Shown piece by piece: positions 19,701 through 27,274 of a DNA stretch of 64,000 nucleotides. The position numbers were made by a program, and so were the translations under genes. The first letter of the stretch is position 1. Every line of letters starts with the position of its first letter. The notes under the pieces are model-generated. The model was not told the DNA's origin. It saw nothing but the letters and a program-made list of their open reading frames with translations, and made no database searches. Source of the DNA: Candidatus Intricatilinea gracilis (GTDB lineage: Bacteria > Pseudomonadota > Gammaproteobacteria > Burkholderiales > Burkholderiaceae_C); the NCBI GenBank assembly GCA_016702605.1, contig JADJDQ010000023.1, positions 62,001 to 126,000 of the forward strand, read 5' to 3'.

Positions 19701-22700
19701 CCACCAGTTGTGCCAGGCGCCGTGAATCCGAACGTGCAGACGATCGAGCCGGCGACGGCGACGTTGGTCGGTATGGCCGAGCAGGTCAGGCCGGTGAGGG
19801 TGATTGGCGTCGTCGTGCCGCCGGCCGTGGACGTCAGGCTCGGCAGGCAAGTCGCAGCCGTGGCTGCGCCGGCGCCGATGTTGCTGCAAGTCAGCGTCAC
19901 GCCCGAGACGACTTGTCCAGGACCAACCGCGACGGGCACGTTGCCGAAAGCAGCCGACATGTCGGCTGCCTGCGCCGTCACGGTGAGTGTGGCGTTGTCG
20001 CAAGCTGTGGTCGGCGAGGCTGCACAGACCTGGTACTCGACCGTGCAGGCACCAGTCGCTGGCACGTCGAAGGTGGCCAGGCCAGCCGTGGACATGCTGG
20101 CGTTCAAGCAGGTGCCGCCTGGCGCGCCGGCCGGGCGGGTGAACGTCGAGCCGACTGGCGCCTGGTCGTTCGTCGCAACGTTGAACGTCTGACCCGTCAG
20201 CCCGCCGGGCAGGGCGGTCGTGTCGTTGAGCGCGTCGACGACGGGGCTCGATGCGGTGGCCGTGTTGTTGGCGACGTTGCTGTCGTTGGTCGCGTTGGTT
20301 GCCCCCGAGAAGTTCAGCAGCGTCGTCGTCGTGTCTGCTCCACCAGCGGTGCCGGGGGCCGTGAAGCCAAAGGTGCAGACGATCGAGCCAGCGACAGCGA
20401 CGTTGGTCGGTGTGGCCGAGCAGGTCAGACCGGTGATCGTCACGGGCGTCGTGGTGCCTCCGGCCGTGGACGTCAGGCTCGGCACACAAGTCGCAGCAGT
20501 GGCTGCGCCGGCGCCGATGTTGCTGCAAGTCAGCGTCACGCCCGAGACGATTTGGCCGGGGCCGACGGCGGCGGGCACGTTGCTGAAAGCCGCCGACATG
20601 TCCGCGGCTTGCGCCGTCACCGTCAAAGTCGCGTTGTCACAAGCCGTGGTCGGCGAGGCTGCGCAGACCTGGTAATCGACCGTGCAGGTGCCAGTCGCTG
20701 GCACGTCGAACGTGGCCAAGCCTGCCGTGGACATGCTGGCGTTGGTGCAAGTGCCACCAGCCCCGCCAGCCGGGCGTGTGAACGTCGAGCCGACTGGCGC
20801 CTGGTCGTTCGTCGCAACGTTGAACGTCTGACCCGTCAGGCCGCCAGCCACGCCGGTCGTGTCATTGAGCGCGTCGACGACGGTGCTCGATGCGGTGGTG
20901 GTGTTGTTGCCGGCGACGCTGTCGTTGGTCGCGTTGGTCGCGCCCGAGAAACTCAGTTGCGTCGTCGTCGTGTCTGCTCCACCGGCGGTGCCAGGCGCTG
21001 CAAAGCCGAAGGTGCAGACGATCGAGCCGGCGACAGCGACGTTGGTCGGCGTGGCCGAGCAGGTCAGGCCGGTGATCGTCACGGGCGTCGTCGTGCCAGC
21101 TGCCGTCGAAGTCAGGCTCGGCACGCAGGTGGCCGCGGTGGCTGCAGAGGCGCCGACGTTGGTGCAAGTCAGCGTCACACCCGAGACGACTTGGCCGGGG
21201 CCGACGGCAGCGGGCACGTTGCTGAAAGCTGCCGACATGTCGGCTGCCTGCGCCGTCACCGTCAAAGTTGCGTTGTCACAAGCTGTGGTCGGCGAGGCTG
21301 CACAGACCTGGTACTCGACCGTGCAGGCACCAGTCGCTGGCACGTCGAACGTGGCCAGGCCAGCCGTGGACATGCTGGCGTTCAAGCAGGTGCCGCCTGT
21401 CACACCGGCGGGGCGTGTGAACGTTGCTCCGGCGGGTGACTGATCGTTGGTAGCGACGTTGAACGTCTGACCCGTCAGGCCGCCGGGCAAGTTGGTCGTG
21501 TCGTTCAGTGCATCGACCATCAGGCTGGAAGCCGAGGCCGTGTTGTTGCCAGCGTTGCTGTCGTTGGTCGCGTTGGTCGCGCCCGAAAAGTTCAGCTGCG
21601 TCGTCGTCGTGTCTGCTCCACCGGCGGTGCCGGGGGCCGTGAATCCGAAGCTGCAGACGATCGAGCCGGCGACGGCGACGTTGGTCGGCGTGGCCGAGCA
21701 GGTCAGGCCGGTGATGGCGACTGGTGTTGTGGTGCCACCGGCCGTCGACGTCAGGCTGGGCAAACAAGTCGCAGCAGTGGCTGCGGCGGCGCCGATATTG
21801 CTGCAGGTCAGCGTCACGCCCGAGACAACTTGGCCGGGGCCAACCGCAGCAGGCACGTTGCTGAAGGCAGCCGACATGTCGGCGGCCTGCGCCGTCACCG
21901 TCAAGGTTGCGTTGTCGCAAGCCGTGGCCGGCGACGCGGCGCAGACCTGGTACTCGACCGTGCACGTGCCAGTCGCGGGCACATCGAAGGTGGCCAGGCC
22001 AGCCGTGGACATGCTGGCGTTCAAACATGTGCCACCGGCAGCGCCGGTCGGGCGGGTGAACGTCGCGCCGGCGGGTGCCTGGTCATTCGTCGCGACGTCG
22101 AAGGTCTGACCCGTCAGCCCGCCAGCCACGCCGGTCGTGTCGTTGAGTGCGTCGACGACGGTGCTCGATGCGGTGGCGGTGTTATTGCCGGCGACGCCGT
22201 CGTTGGTCGCGTTGGTCGCGCCCAAGAAGTTCAGCTGTGTCGTCGTCGTGTCCGCTCCACCGGCGGTGCCGGGGACGGTAAATCCGAAGGTGCAGACGAT
22301 CGAGCCAGCGACGGCGACGTTGGTCGGTGTGGCCGAACAGGTCAGGCCGGTGATCGTCACGGGCGTCGTGGTGCCTCCGGCCGTGGACGTCAGGCTTGGC
22401 AGGCAGGTCGCAGCCGTGGCTGCGCCGGCGCCGATGTTGCTGCAAGTCAGCGTCACACCCGAGACGACTTGTCCAGGACCAACCGCGGCGGGCACGTTGC
22501 TGAAAGCCGCCGACATGTCGGCACTCTGCGCCGTCACGGTAAGTGTGGCGTTGTCACAAGCCGTGGTCGGCGACACGGCGCAGACCTGGTACTCGACCGT
22601 GCAGGCGCCAGTCGCTGGCACGTCGAACGTGGCCAGGCCAGCGGTGGACATGCTGGCGTTGGTGCAAGTGCCACCAGGCGCGCCGGCCGGGCGTGTGAAC

Positions 22701-25700
22701 GTCGAGCCGATTGGGAATTGGTCGTTCGTCGCGACGTTGAACGTCTGACCCGTCAGGCCGCCAGCCACGCCGGTCGTGTCATTGAGCGCGTCGACGACGG
22801 TGCTCGATGCGGTGGTGGTGTTGTTGCCGGCGACGCTGTCGTTGGTCGCGTTGGTTGCCCCCGAGAAGTTCAGCAGCGTCGTCGTCGTGTCTGCTCCACC
22901 GGCGGTGCCGGGGGCCGTGAATCCGAAGGTGCAGACGATCGAGCCGGAGACGGCGACGTTGGTCGGTGTGGCCGAGCAGGTCAGGCCGGTGATGCTGACC
23001 GGTGTGGTTGTGCCGCCGGCCGTGGACGTCAGGCTCGGCACACAGGTGGCCGCGGTGGCCGCCGAGGCGCCGACGTTGGTGCAAGTCAGCGTCACACCCG
23101 AGACGACTTGGCCGGGACCGACGGCGGCGGGCACGTTGCTGAAAGCCGCCGACATGTCGGCACTCTGCGCCGTCACGGTAAGTGTGGCGTTGTCACAAGC
23201 TGTGGTCGGCGAGGCTGCGCAGACCTGGTACTCGACCGTGCAGGCGCCAGTCGCTGGCACGTCGAAGGTGGCCAGGCCAGCCGTGGACATGCTGGCGTTC
23301 AAGCAGGTACCACCAGCCGCGCCGGCCGGACGGGTGAACGTCGCGCCCGCAGGCACCTGGTCGTTCGTCGCAACGTTGAACGTCTGACCCGTCAGCCCGC
23401 CGGGCAAGCTGGTCGTGTCGTTGAGTGCATCCACCATCAGGCTGGAGGCCGTGGCCGTGTTGTTGGCGGCGACGCCGTCGTTGGTCGCGTTGGTCAAGCC
23501 CAAGTAGTTCAGCTGCGTCGTCGAGTTGTCCAGACCACCAGTTGTGCCTGGCGCCGTGAAGCCAAAGGTGCAGACGATCGAGCCGGCGACGGCGACGTTG
23601 GTCGGTGTGGCCGAGCAGGTCAGACCGGTGATCGTCACGGGCGTCGTGGTGCCAGCTGCCGTCGAAGTCAGGCTGGGCACACACGTGGCCGCGGTGGCTG
23701 CAGAGGCGCCGCCATTCGTACAAGTCAGTGTCACACCCGAGACGACTTGGCCGGGGCCGACGGCAGCGGGCACGTTGCTGAAAGCCGCCGACATGTCGGC
23801 TGCCTGCGCCGTCACCGTGAGTGTGGCGTTGTCACAAGCCGAGGTCGGCGACGCGGCGCAGACCTGGTACTCGACCGTGCAGGTACCGCTGGCGGGGACA
23901 TCGAACGTGGCCAGGCCAGCCGTGGACGTGCTGGCGTTCAAGCAGGTGCCACCTGCCGCGCCAGCCGGGCGTGTGAACGTTGCACCGGCAGGCACCTGGT
24001 CGTTGGTGGCGACGTTGAACGTCTGAGCAGACAGTCCGCCAGGCAGGCCGGTCGTGTCGTTCAGCGCGTCGACGACGGTGCTCGATGCGGTGGCCGTGTT
24101 GTTGGCGACGTTGCTGTCGTTGGTCGCGTTGGTTGCCCCCGAGAAGTTCAGCTGCGTCGTCGTTGTGTCTGCTCCACCGGCGGTGCCTGGCGCCGTGAAT
24201 CCGAAGCTGCAGACGATCGAGCCGGCGACGGCGACGTTGGTCGGCGTGGCCGAGCAGGTCAGACCGGTGAGGGTGATTGGCGTCGTCGTGCCTCCGGCCG
24301 TGGATGTCAGGCTCGGCACGCAGGTCGCAGCCGTGGCTGTGGCGGCGCCGCCATTCGTACAAGTCAGCGTCACGCCCGAGACGACTTGGCCGGGACCGAC
24401 TGCTGCCGGCACGTTGCTGAAGGCCGCCGACATGTCGGCTGCCTGCGCCGTCACGGTGAGTGTGGCGTTGTCGCAAGCTGTGGTCGGCGAGGCTGCACAG
24501 ACCTGGTACTCGACCGTGCAGGCACCAGTCGCTGGCACGTCGAAGGTGGCCAGGCCAGCCGTGGACATGCTGGCGTTCAAGCACGTGCCACCGGTCGCGC
24601 CGATCGGGCGTGTGAACGTTGCACCGGCAGGCACCTGGTCGTTCGTCGCAACGTTGAAAGTCTGACCCGTCAGCCCGCCAGCCACGCTAGTGGTGTCGTT
24701 CAGTGCATCGACCATCAGGCTGGAGGCCGTGGCCGTGTTGTTGGCGGCGACGCCGTCGTTGGTCGCGTTGGTCACGCCCAAGTAGTTCAGCTGAGTCGTC
24801 GAGTTGTCCAGACCACCAGTTGTGCCTGGCGCCGTGAATCCGAAGGTGCAGACGATCGAGCCGGAGACGGCGACGTTGGTCGGTGTGGCCGAGCAGGTCA
24901 GACCGGTGAGGGTGAGCGGTGTGGTTGTGCCGCCGGCCGTGGACGTCAGGCTCGGCACGCAGGTGGCCGCGGTGGCTGCAGAGGCGCCGCCATTCGTACA
25001 AGTCAGTGTCACACCCGAGACGACTTGGCCGGGGCCGACGGCAGCGGGCACGTTGCTGAAAGCCGCCGACATGTCGGCACTCTGCGCCGTCACCGTCAAA
25101 GTCGCGTTGTCACAAGCCGTGGTCGGCGAGGCTGCACAGACCTGGTACTCGACCGTGCAGGCGCCAGTCGCTGGCACGTCGAAGGTGGCCAGGCCAGCCG
25201 TGGACATGCTGGCGTTGGTGCAGGTACCGCCTGCCCCGCCAGCCGGGCGTGTGAACGTCGAGCCGACTGGCGCCTGGTCGTTCGTCGCAACGTTGAACGT
25301 CTGACCCGTCAGGCCGCCAGCCACGCCGGTCGTGTCGTTGAGCGCGTCGACGACGGTGCTCGATGCGGTGGTGGTGTTGTTGCCGGCGACGCTGTCGTTG
25401 GTCGCGTTGGTCGCGCCCGAGAAGTTCAGCTGCGTCGTCGTCGTGTCTGCTCCACCGGCGGTGCCTGGCGCTGCAAAGCCGAAGGTGCAGACGATCGAGC
25501 CGGCGACGGTGACGTTGGTCGGTGTGGCCGAGCAGGTCAGACCGGTGAGGGTGAGCGGTGTGGTTGTGCCGCCGGCCGTGGAGGTCAGGCTGGGCACACA
25601 GGTGGCCGCGGTGGCTGCAGAGGCGCCGCCATTCGTACAAGTCAGCGTCACGCCCGAGACGACTTGTCCAGGACCAACCGCGGCGGGCACGTTGCTGAAA

Positions 25701-27274
25701 GCCGCCGACATGTCGGCGGCTTCGGCAGTCACGGTGAGTGTGGCGAAATCACAGGTTGTCGCGAGGGCGATCGTGCTGCACAGCTGGTAAGGAATGGCGC
25801 AGGTGCTACTGGCCGGCACATCGAAGGTAGCGACGCCCGCGGAGCTCACGCTGGGGGTGCCGTAGGTGCTGCCGGCGCGGATGGTGAAGGTGGTGTCGGC
25901 CGGGACGTCGTCGTTGGTGGCCAGGTTGAAGGTTTGTGCAATCAGTCCCCCGGGCAGGCTGACGGCGTCGTCCACCGTATCGAGCACGGTGCTCGAAGTC
26001 GTGGCTGAGTTGTTGGCCGCGACGAGGTCGTTGCTTGCACTCGTGGTGGCTGTAACGGTGAAGGTGGTGGTTGGCTCGTTGGTGCCGCCTTGTGTGCCCG
26101 GCACGTTGACCGAGAAGGTGCAGACCGTGCTGCCTGCTGCTGCCAGCGTCGGGCCCAGGGTCGGCGTGCAGGTCAGACTGGCCAGTGCCAGCGGTGTGGT
26201 GATGCCTGCAGCCGTGGTGCCGGCCACCACGGTGCACGTGGGGGAGACAGCCGCTGCGCCGCCGCTGGCGTTGCGACAGGTCGCGGTCATGCCAGCGACG
26301 CTCAGACCGGGGCGTACGGTGGCAGGCACGTTGGCCAGCACCACCGACATGTCGGCCGACGTCGAGATGCCTGGGTCGTCGGTGCCGACGCCGACGGCGA
26401 ACACGCGATTGACCGAGGTATGCGTCGGCACAAAGCTGCTGCCAGCCGAGACCTCGGCGCCGATGGCGAACTCGATGCGGCCCAGGTTGGCCGGATAGTT
26501 GGCGCGGGCCTGCACGTTCGGGGTGATGTCCAGCCCGTCGTAGGCTGGAATAAAACCACTACCCGCGCACCCCGCACCCGCTGCGGTGCACGCCGCGGTG
26601 CGGTATGCCACACTGCCGCCCGCAAGTGACGTGGTGGGCTCTAGCTGGCTGCCCATCGGGACGGAGGTCGCACCGCCAGTGATGAACTCGACGCGTTCAC
26701 GTACGCCGTCGGTGGTAGTGCCGGCGCCGTCGGTGTCGTAGCTGATCAGGTATAGCGAGTAGGGCAGCGGTGCATCCGGCGCCGAGATGGGGGCGCCGAC
26801 ATCGACGAAGCGAAGCCGGTAACGCACCTGCGATACCGCCGACGCTGCGCCGTTGCCGTTGACCATGCCCGCGAAATACAAGGGGTCCCCTGACGTACGA
26901 GCCGCCCCCGAGGTTGGTATGCCCCCGCTGGTGAAGTAGCTTTGAGGATTGGTCGAGACAGTGGCGCCGTTGTCCAGGCCGATGACCTCGACCAGGATGT
27001 CGCGTGGTGCCGCGCCACCGACTGCATTGGAAAACCGCGTCACGCTGTTGAGTGCCGTGCAGTCGGCCGATTCACAAGTGAAGGTCGACCAGTTGAAGTC
27101 GACCGCCTGTGCCCCCGGACTGGCCACCAGGCCCAGGCCCAGCAGGGCCCCGCCCAGCAACTGGCGTGCCGTGGCCGGCAGGCCAAGTACACGCAGACGC
27201 GCCAGCGCGGCACGTGCCAGGTCGGTCAGGCTGCGACGATGTGCGGCAGGACGGAAGGGGCTAGGAGGCGTCAT
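13787..27274 (-). CDS. Giant repeat surface protein with DUF11 and SdrD B-like domains
   Basis: 4495 residues, probably over 400 kDa. A long positively charged leader with hydrophobic core QLLGGALLGLGLVASPGAQA predicts Sec export. A unique N-terminal domain (about residues 57-300) precedes one degenerate repeat. Residues 520-3288 are 13 repeats of exactly 213 residues, followed by two degenerate ones. The C-terminal quarter has a DUF11-type domain (about 3719, DLTVSKSHSPALFTEGQPG), an SdrD B-like domain (about 3862, GAVWLDANHNRVFDAGD), a second DUF11-like domain (about 4136) and a second SdrD-like domain (about 4291, GKVYTDCNHNHVQDAEELG). The tail is Pro/Gln-rich. There is no RTX motif, sortase site or autotransporter barrel. 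I chose the ATG at 27274; the frame opens at a TTG 25 codons earlier. It heads the operon with the barrel and OmpA genes. An adhesin or surface-layer role is inference. Confidence 0.85.
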   Translation of the reverse strand: MTPPSPFRPAAHRRSLTDLARAALARLRVLGLPATARQLLGGALLGLGLVASPGAQAVDFNWSTFTCESADCTALNSVTRFSNAVGGAAPRDILVEVIGLDNGATVSTNPQSYFTSGGIPTSGAARTSGDPLYFAGMVNGNGAASAVSQVRYRLRFVDVGAPISAPDAPLPYSLYLISYDTDGAGTTTDGVRERVEFITGGATSVPMGSQLEPTTSLAGGSVAYRTAACTAAGAGCAGSGFIPAYDGLDITPNVQARANYPANLGRIEFAIGAEVSAGSSFVPTHTSVNRVFAVGVGTDDPGISTSADMSVVLANVPATVRPGLSVAGMTATCRNASGGAAAVSPTCTVVAGTTAAGITTPLALASLTCTPTLGPTLAAAGSTVCTFSVNVPGTQGGTNEPTTTFTVTATTSASNDLVAANNSATTSSTVLDTVDDAVSLPGGLIAQTFNLATNDDVPADTTFTIRAGSTYGTPSVSSAGVATFDVPASSTCAIPYQLCSTIALATTCDFATLTVTAEAADMSAAFSNVPAAVGPGQVVSGVTLTCTNGGASAATAATCVPSLTSTAGGTTTPLTLTGLTCSATPTNVTVAGSIVCTFGFAAPGTAGGADTTTTQLNFSGATNATNDSVAGNNTTTASSTVVDALNDTTGVAGGLTGQTFNVATNDQAPVGSTFTRPAGGAGGTCTNASMSTAGLATFDVPATGACTVEYQVCAASPTTACDNATLTVTAQSADMSAAFSNVPAAVGPGQVVSGVTLTCTNGGASAATAATCVPSLTSTAGGTTTPLTLTGLTCSATPTNVAVSGSIVCTFGFTAPGTTGGLDNSTTQLNYLGVTNATNDGVAANNTATASSLMVDALNDTTSVAGGLTGQTFNVATNDQVPAGATFTRPIGATGGTCLNASMSTAGLATFDVPATGACTVEYQVCAASPTTACDNATLTVTAQAADMSAAFSNVPAAVGPGQVVSGVTLTCTNGGAATATAATCVPSLTSTAGGTTTPITLTGLTCSATPTNVAVAGSIVCSFGFTAPGTAGGADTTTTQLNFSGATNATNDSNVANNTATASSTVVDALNDTTGLPGGLSAQTFNVATNDQVPAGATFTRPAGAAGGTCLNASTSTAGLATFDVPASGTCTVEYQVCAASPTSACDNATLTVTAQAADMSAAFSNVPAAVGPGQVVSGVTLTCTNGGASAATAATCVPSLTSTAAGTTTPVTITGLTCSATPTNVAVAGSIVCTFGFTAPGTTGGLDNSTTQLNYLGLTNATNDGVAANNTATASSLMVDALNDTTSLPGGLTGQTFNVATNDQVPAGATFTRPAGAAGGTCLNASMSTAGLATFDVPATGACTVEYQVCAASPTTACDNATLTVTAQSADMSAAFSNVPAAVGPGQVVSGVTLTCTNVGASAATAATCVPSLTSTAGGTTTPVSITGLTCSATPTNVAVSGSIVCTFGFTAPGTAGGADTTTTLLNFSGATNATNDSVAGNNTTTASSTVVDALNDTTGVAGGLTGQTFNVATNDQFPIGSTFTRPAGAPGGTCTNASMSTAGLATFDVPATGACTVEYQVCAVSPTTACDNATLTVTAQSADMSAAFSNVPAAVGPGQVVSGVTLTCSNIGAGAATAATCLPSLTSTAGGTTTPVTITGLTCSATPTNVAVAGSIVCTFGFTVPGTAGGADTTTTQLNFLGATNATNDGVAGNNTATASSTVVDALNDTTGVAGGLTGQTFDVATNDQAPAGATFTRPTGAAGGTCLNASMSTAGLATFDVPATGTCTVEYQVCAASPATACDNATLTVTAQAADMSAAFSNVPAAVGPGQVVSGVTLTCSNIGAAAATAATCLPSLTSTAGGTTTPVAITGLTCSATPTNVAVAGSIVCSFGFTAPGTAGGADTTTTQLNFSGATNATNDSNAGNNTASASSLMVDALNDTTNLPGGLTGQTFNVATNDQSPAGATFTRPAGVTGGTCLNASMSTAGLATFDVPATGACTVEYQVCAASPTTACDNATLTVTAQAADMSAAFSNVPAAVGPGQVVSGVTLTCTNVGASAATAATCVPSLTSTAAGTTTPVTITGLTCSATPTNVAVAGSIVCTFGFAAPGTAGGADTTTTQLSFSGATNATNDSVAGNNTTTASSTVVDALNDTTGVAGGLTGQTFNVATNDQAPVGSTFTRPAGGAGGTCTNASMSTAGLATFDVPATGTCTVDYQVCAASPTTACDNATLTVTAQAADMSAAFSNVPAAVGPGQIVSGVTLTCSNIGAGAATAATCVPSLTSTAGGTTTPVTITGLTCSATPTNVAVAGSIVCTFGFTAPGTAGGADTTTTLLNFSGATNATNDSNVANNTATASSPVVDALNDTTALPGGLTGQTFNVATNDQAPVGSTFTRPAGAPGGTCLNASMSTAGLATFDVPATGACTVEYQVCAASPTTACDNATLTVTAQAADMSAAFGNVPVAVGPGQVVSGVTLTCSNIGAGAATAATCLPSLTSTAGGTTTPITLTGLTCSAIPTNVAVAGSIVCTFGFTAPGTTGGLDTTTTQLNFSGATNATNDGVAGNNTATASSTVVDALNDTTGLPGGLSAQTFNVATNDQAPVGSTFTRPAGAPGGTCLNASMSTAGLATFDVPATGACTVEYQVCAASPTTACDNATLTVTAQAADMSAAFSNVPAAVGPGQVVSGVTLTCSNVGASAATAATCVPSLTSTAAGTTTPVTITGLTCSATPINVAVAGSIVCTFGFTAPGTAGGADTTTTQLNFLGATNGTNDGVAGNNTATASSTVVDALNDTTGLPGGLSAQTFNVATNDQAPVGSTFTRPAGAPGGTCLNASMSTAGLATFDVPATGACTVEYQVCAASPTTACDNATLTVTAQAADMSAAFSNVPAAVGPGQVVSGVTLTCSNIGAGAATAATCLPSLTSTAGGTTTPVTITGLTCSATPTNVAVAGSIVCTFGFTAPGTAGGLDNSTTQLNFSGVTNATNDGVAANNTATASSTIVDALTDTTGLPGGLSAQTFNVATNDQVPAGATFTRPAGVTGGTCLNASMSTAGLATFDVPATGACTVEYQVCAVSPTTACDNATLTVTAQSADMSAAFSNVPAAFGPGQVVSGVTLTCTNVGASAATAATCVPSLTSTAGGTTTPITLTGLTCSATPTNVAVAGSIVCTFGFTAPGTAGGADTTTTQLNFSGATNATNDSNAGNNTATASSLMVDALNDTTSVAGGLTGQTLNVATNDQSPAGATFTRPAGAAGGTCLNASMSTAGLATFDVPATGTCTVEYQVCAASPTAACDNATLTVTAQGADMSAAITNMPSVLAPGQVVSGVTLTCSNAAGGAVATAATCVPGIRFDDGATTTAVTPTGQICTSTPTGGVAAGDSVVCTFGFTTPGTAGGSNEAAISLIVSGSTGATNDGNPANNNASVTSSLIDAVDDALVSLPASGGRVTVLGNDSIGATTVLPSQVSLTLVDTAGLSGLTVDATTGELVVASGATVGSFQVTYRICSVLAGATSACDSAKVTIQIQGADVSPRITGLPSLTPPGSTVTGTLSCSNAGPGVALQANCTATGASLSACTVTTAGVTTPVTLPVASLASGAVISCTLTATTPSTGKLTITGTSSAGNDTVPGNDQVTADIAVIDAVDDGPANLPAAGGRVPLYPNDSIGGVAVTPAQVGSTIVADGGLTGASIDQNTGDLLVPAGNPAGTYRVTYRLCAAAPQAATCDTAIATVVVGGTADLTVSKSHSPALFTEGQPGRYEIVVRNLGVQATLGSYTVFDTLPAGMTLAAIPTGTGWNCSASVVGSSSASCTSTGVIAVGQTAPTIALTVTVATGACRTPDAGGACSGAASLVNHVTVTGGGDPDDPTSPNNRHDDPTPVQQAGAVSGAVWLDANHNRVFDAGDVAKPGLIVEILDSAGQVVGSAITQAQGQYRVDGLLPGSGYTVRFRDPVSGAYYGRPISNDPQGGNDPSADPRTGVVTGGAIQGISIPPGVRSRINQNLPLDPSGVVYSSHTRLPLAGVTVELLSGGVLVPPICVVGGINQLTTSIGGGAVDGAYSFLLQSPVPAGCPGAADYTLRLTTPPGYALSSLIAPQPGTLVPPAGCSNGGGAICLVQAQNAPPTGNQPTPYYLSMSLDPNGGTAVINNHIALDATGTPQLVVSKTGSVSNAEIGDSVRYKVLVRRTDTTLVPVDNVELIDNLPLGFRYIPGTAQLTYLATGANAAVTIADPIGAPGAALRFSLGALGTGNTLELSYRVRIGAGADLGNGINRAQATTVPGTGCLASSGAPCSNESSHRVRVGGGVFSSDACVVGKVYTDCNHNHVQDAEELGIPGVRLVMLDGSSFVTDIEGKYSVCGLQPRTQVMVIDQSTLPRGSRLGVSSNRNAGDAASLFIDLKNGELHRADFIEASCSNSVTEQVKARRSRGESGAVETEKAGGRVLKFDGKPYAAPQRATDSARQRGDAKGQGQPGIVKPRQKPGEPPPGGASTSTGQTINTPLSAQPTSSGATQPEEQP
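17411..25717 (-). repeat. Tandem array, 13 units of 639 bp, in frame
   Basis: Counting from ADMSAAF in successive units, the coding repeats begin at 25717 and the next, divergent unit begins at 17410. The difference, 8307 bp, is exactly 13 times 639. No unit carries an insertion or deletion. Each unit encodes 213 residues with two halves: a DUF11-like part (VSGVTLTC...SIVCTFGF) and a cadherin/Ig-like part (TFNVATNDQ...TFDVPATGACTVEYQVCA). Eight cysteines recur at unit positions 27, 40, 62, 77, 166, 187, 194 and 202. Units differ by scattered substitutions, with variants reshuffled between copies. Confidence 0.95.

Noticed and set aside
17411..25717. CRISPR-like or other nucleic-acid repeat array
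   Set aside because: The period is 639 bp, entirely coding and in frame, without short spacers. It is a protein tandem repeat.
13661..26008. Very long open frames on the plus strand (more than 1000 codons each) opposite the giant gene and its repeats
   Set aside because: Their products are Arg/His/Gly-rich strings with the same 213-codon period as the real gene. They arise from the GC-rich, stop-poor antisense of repeated codons and have no ribosome binding sites.
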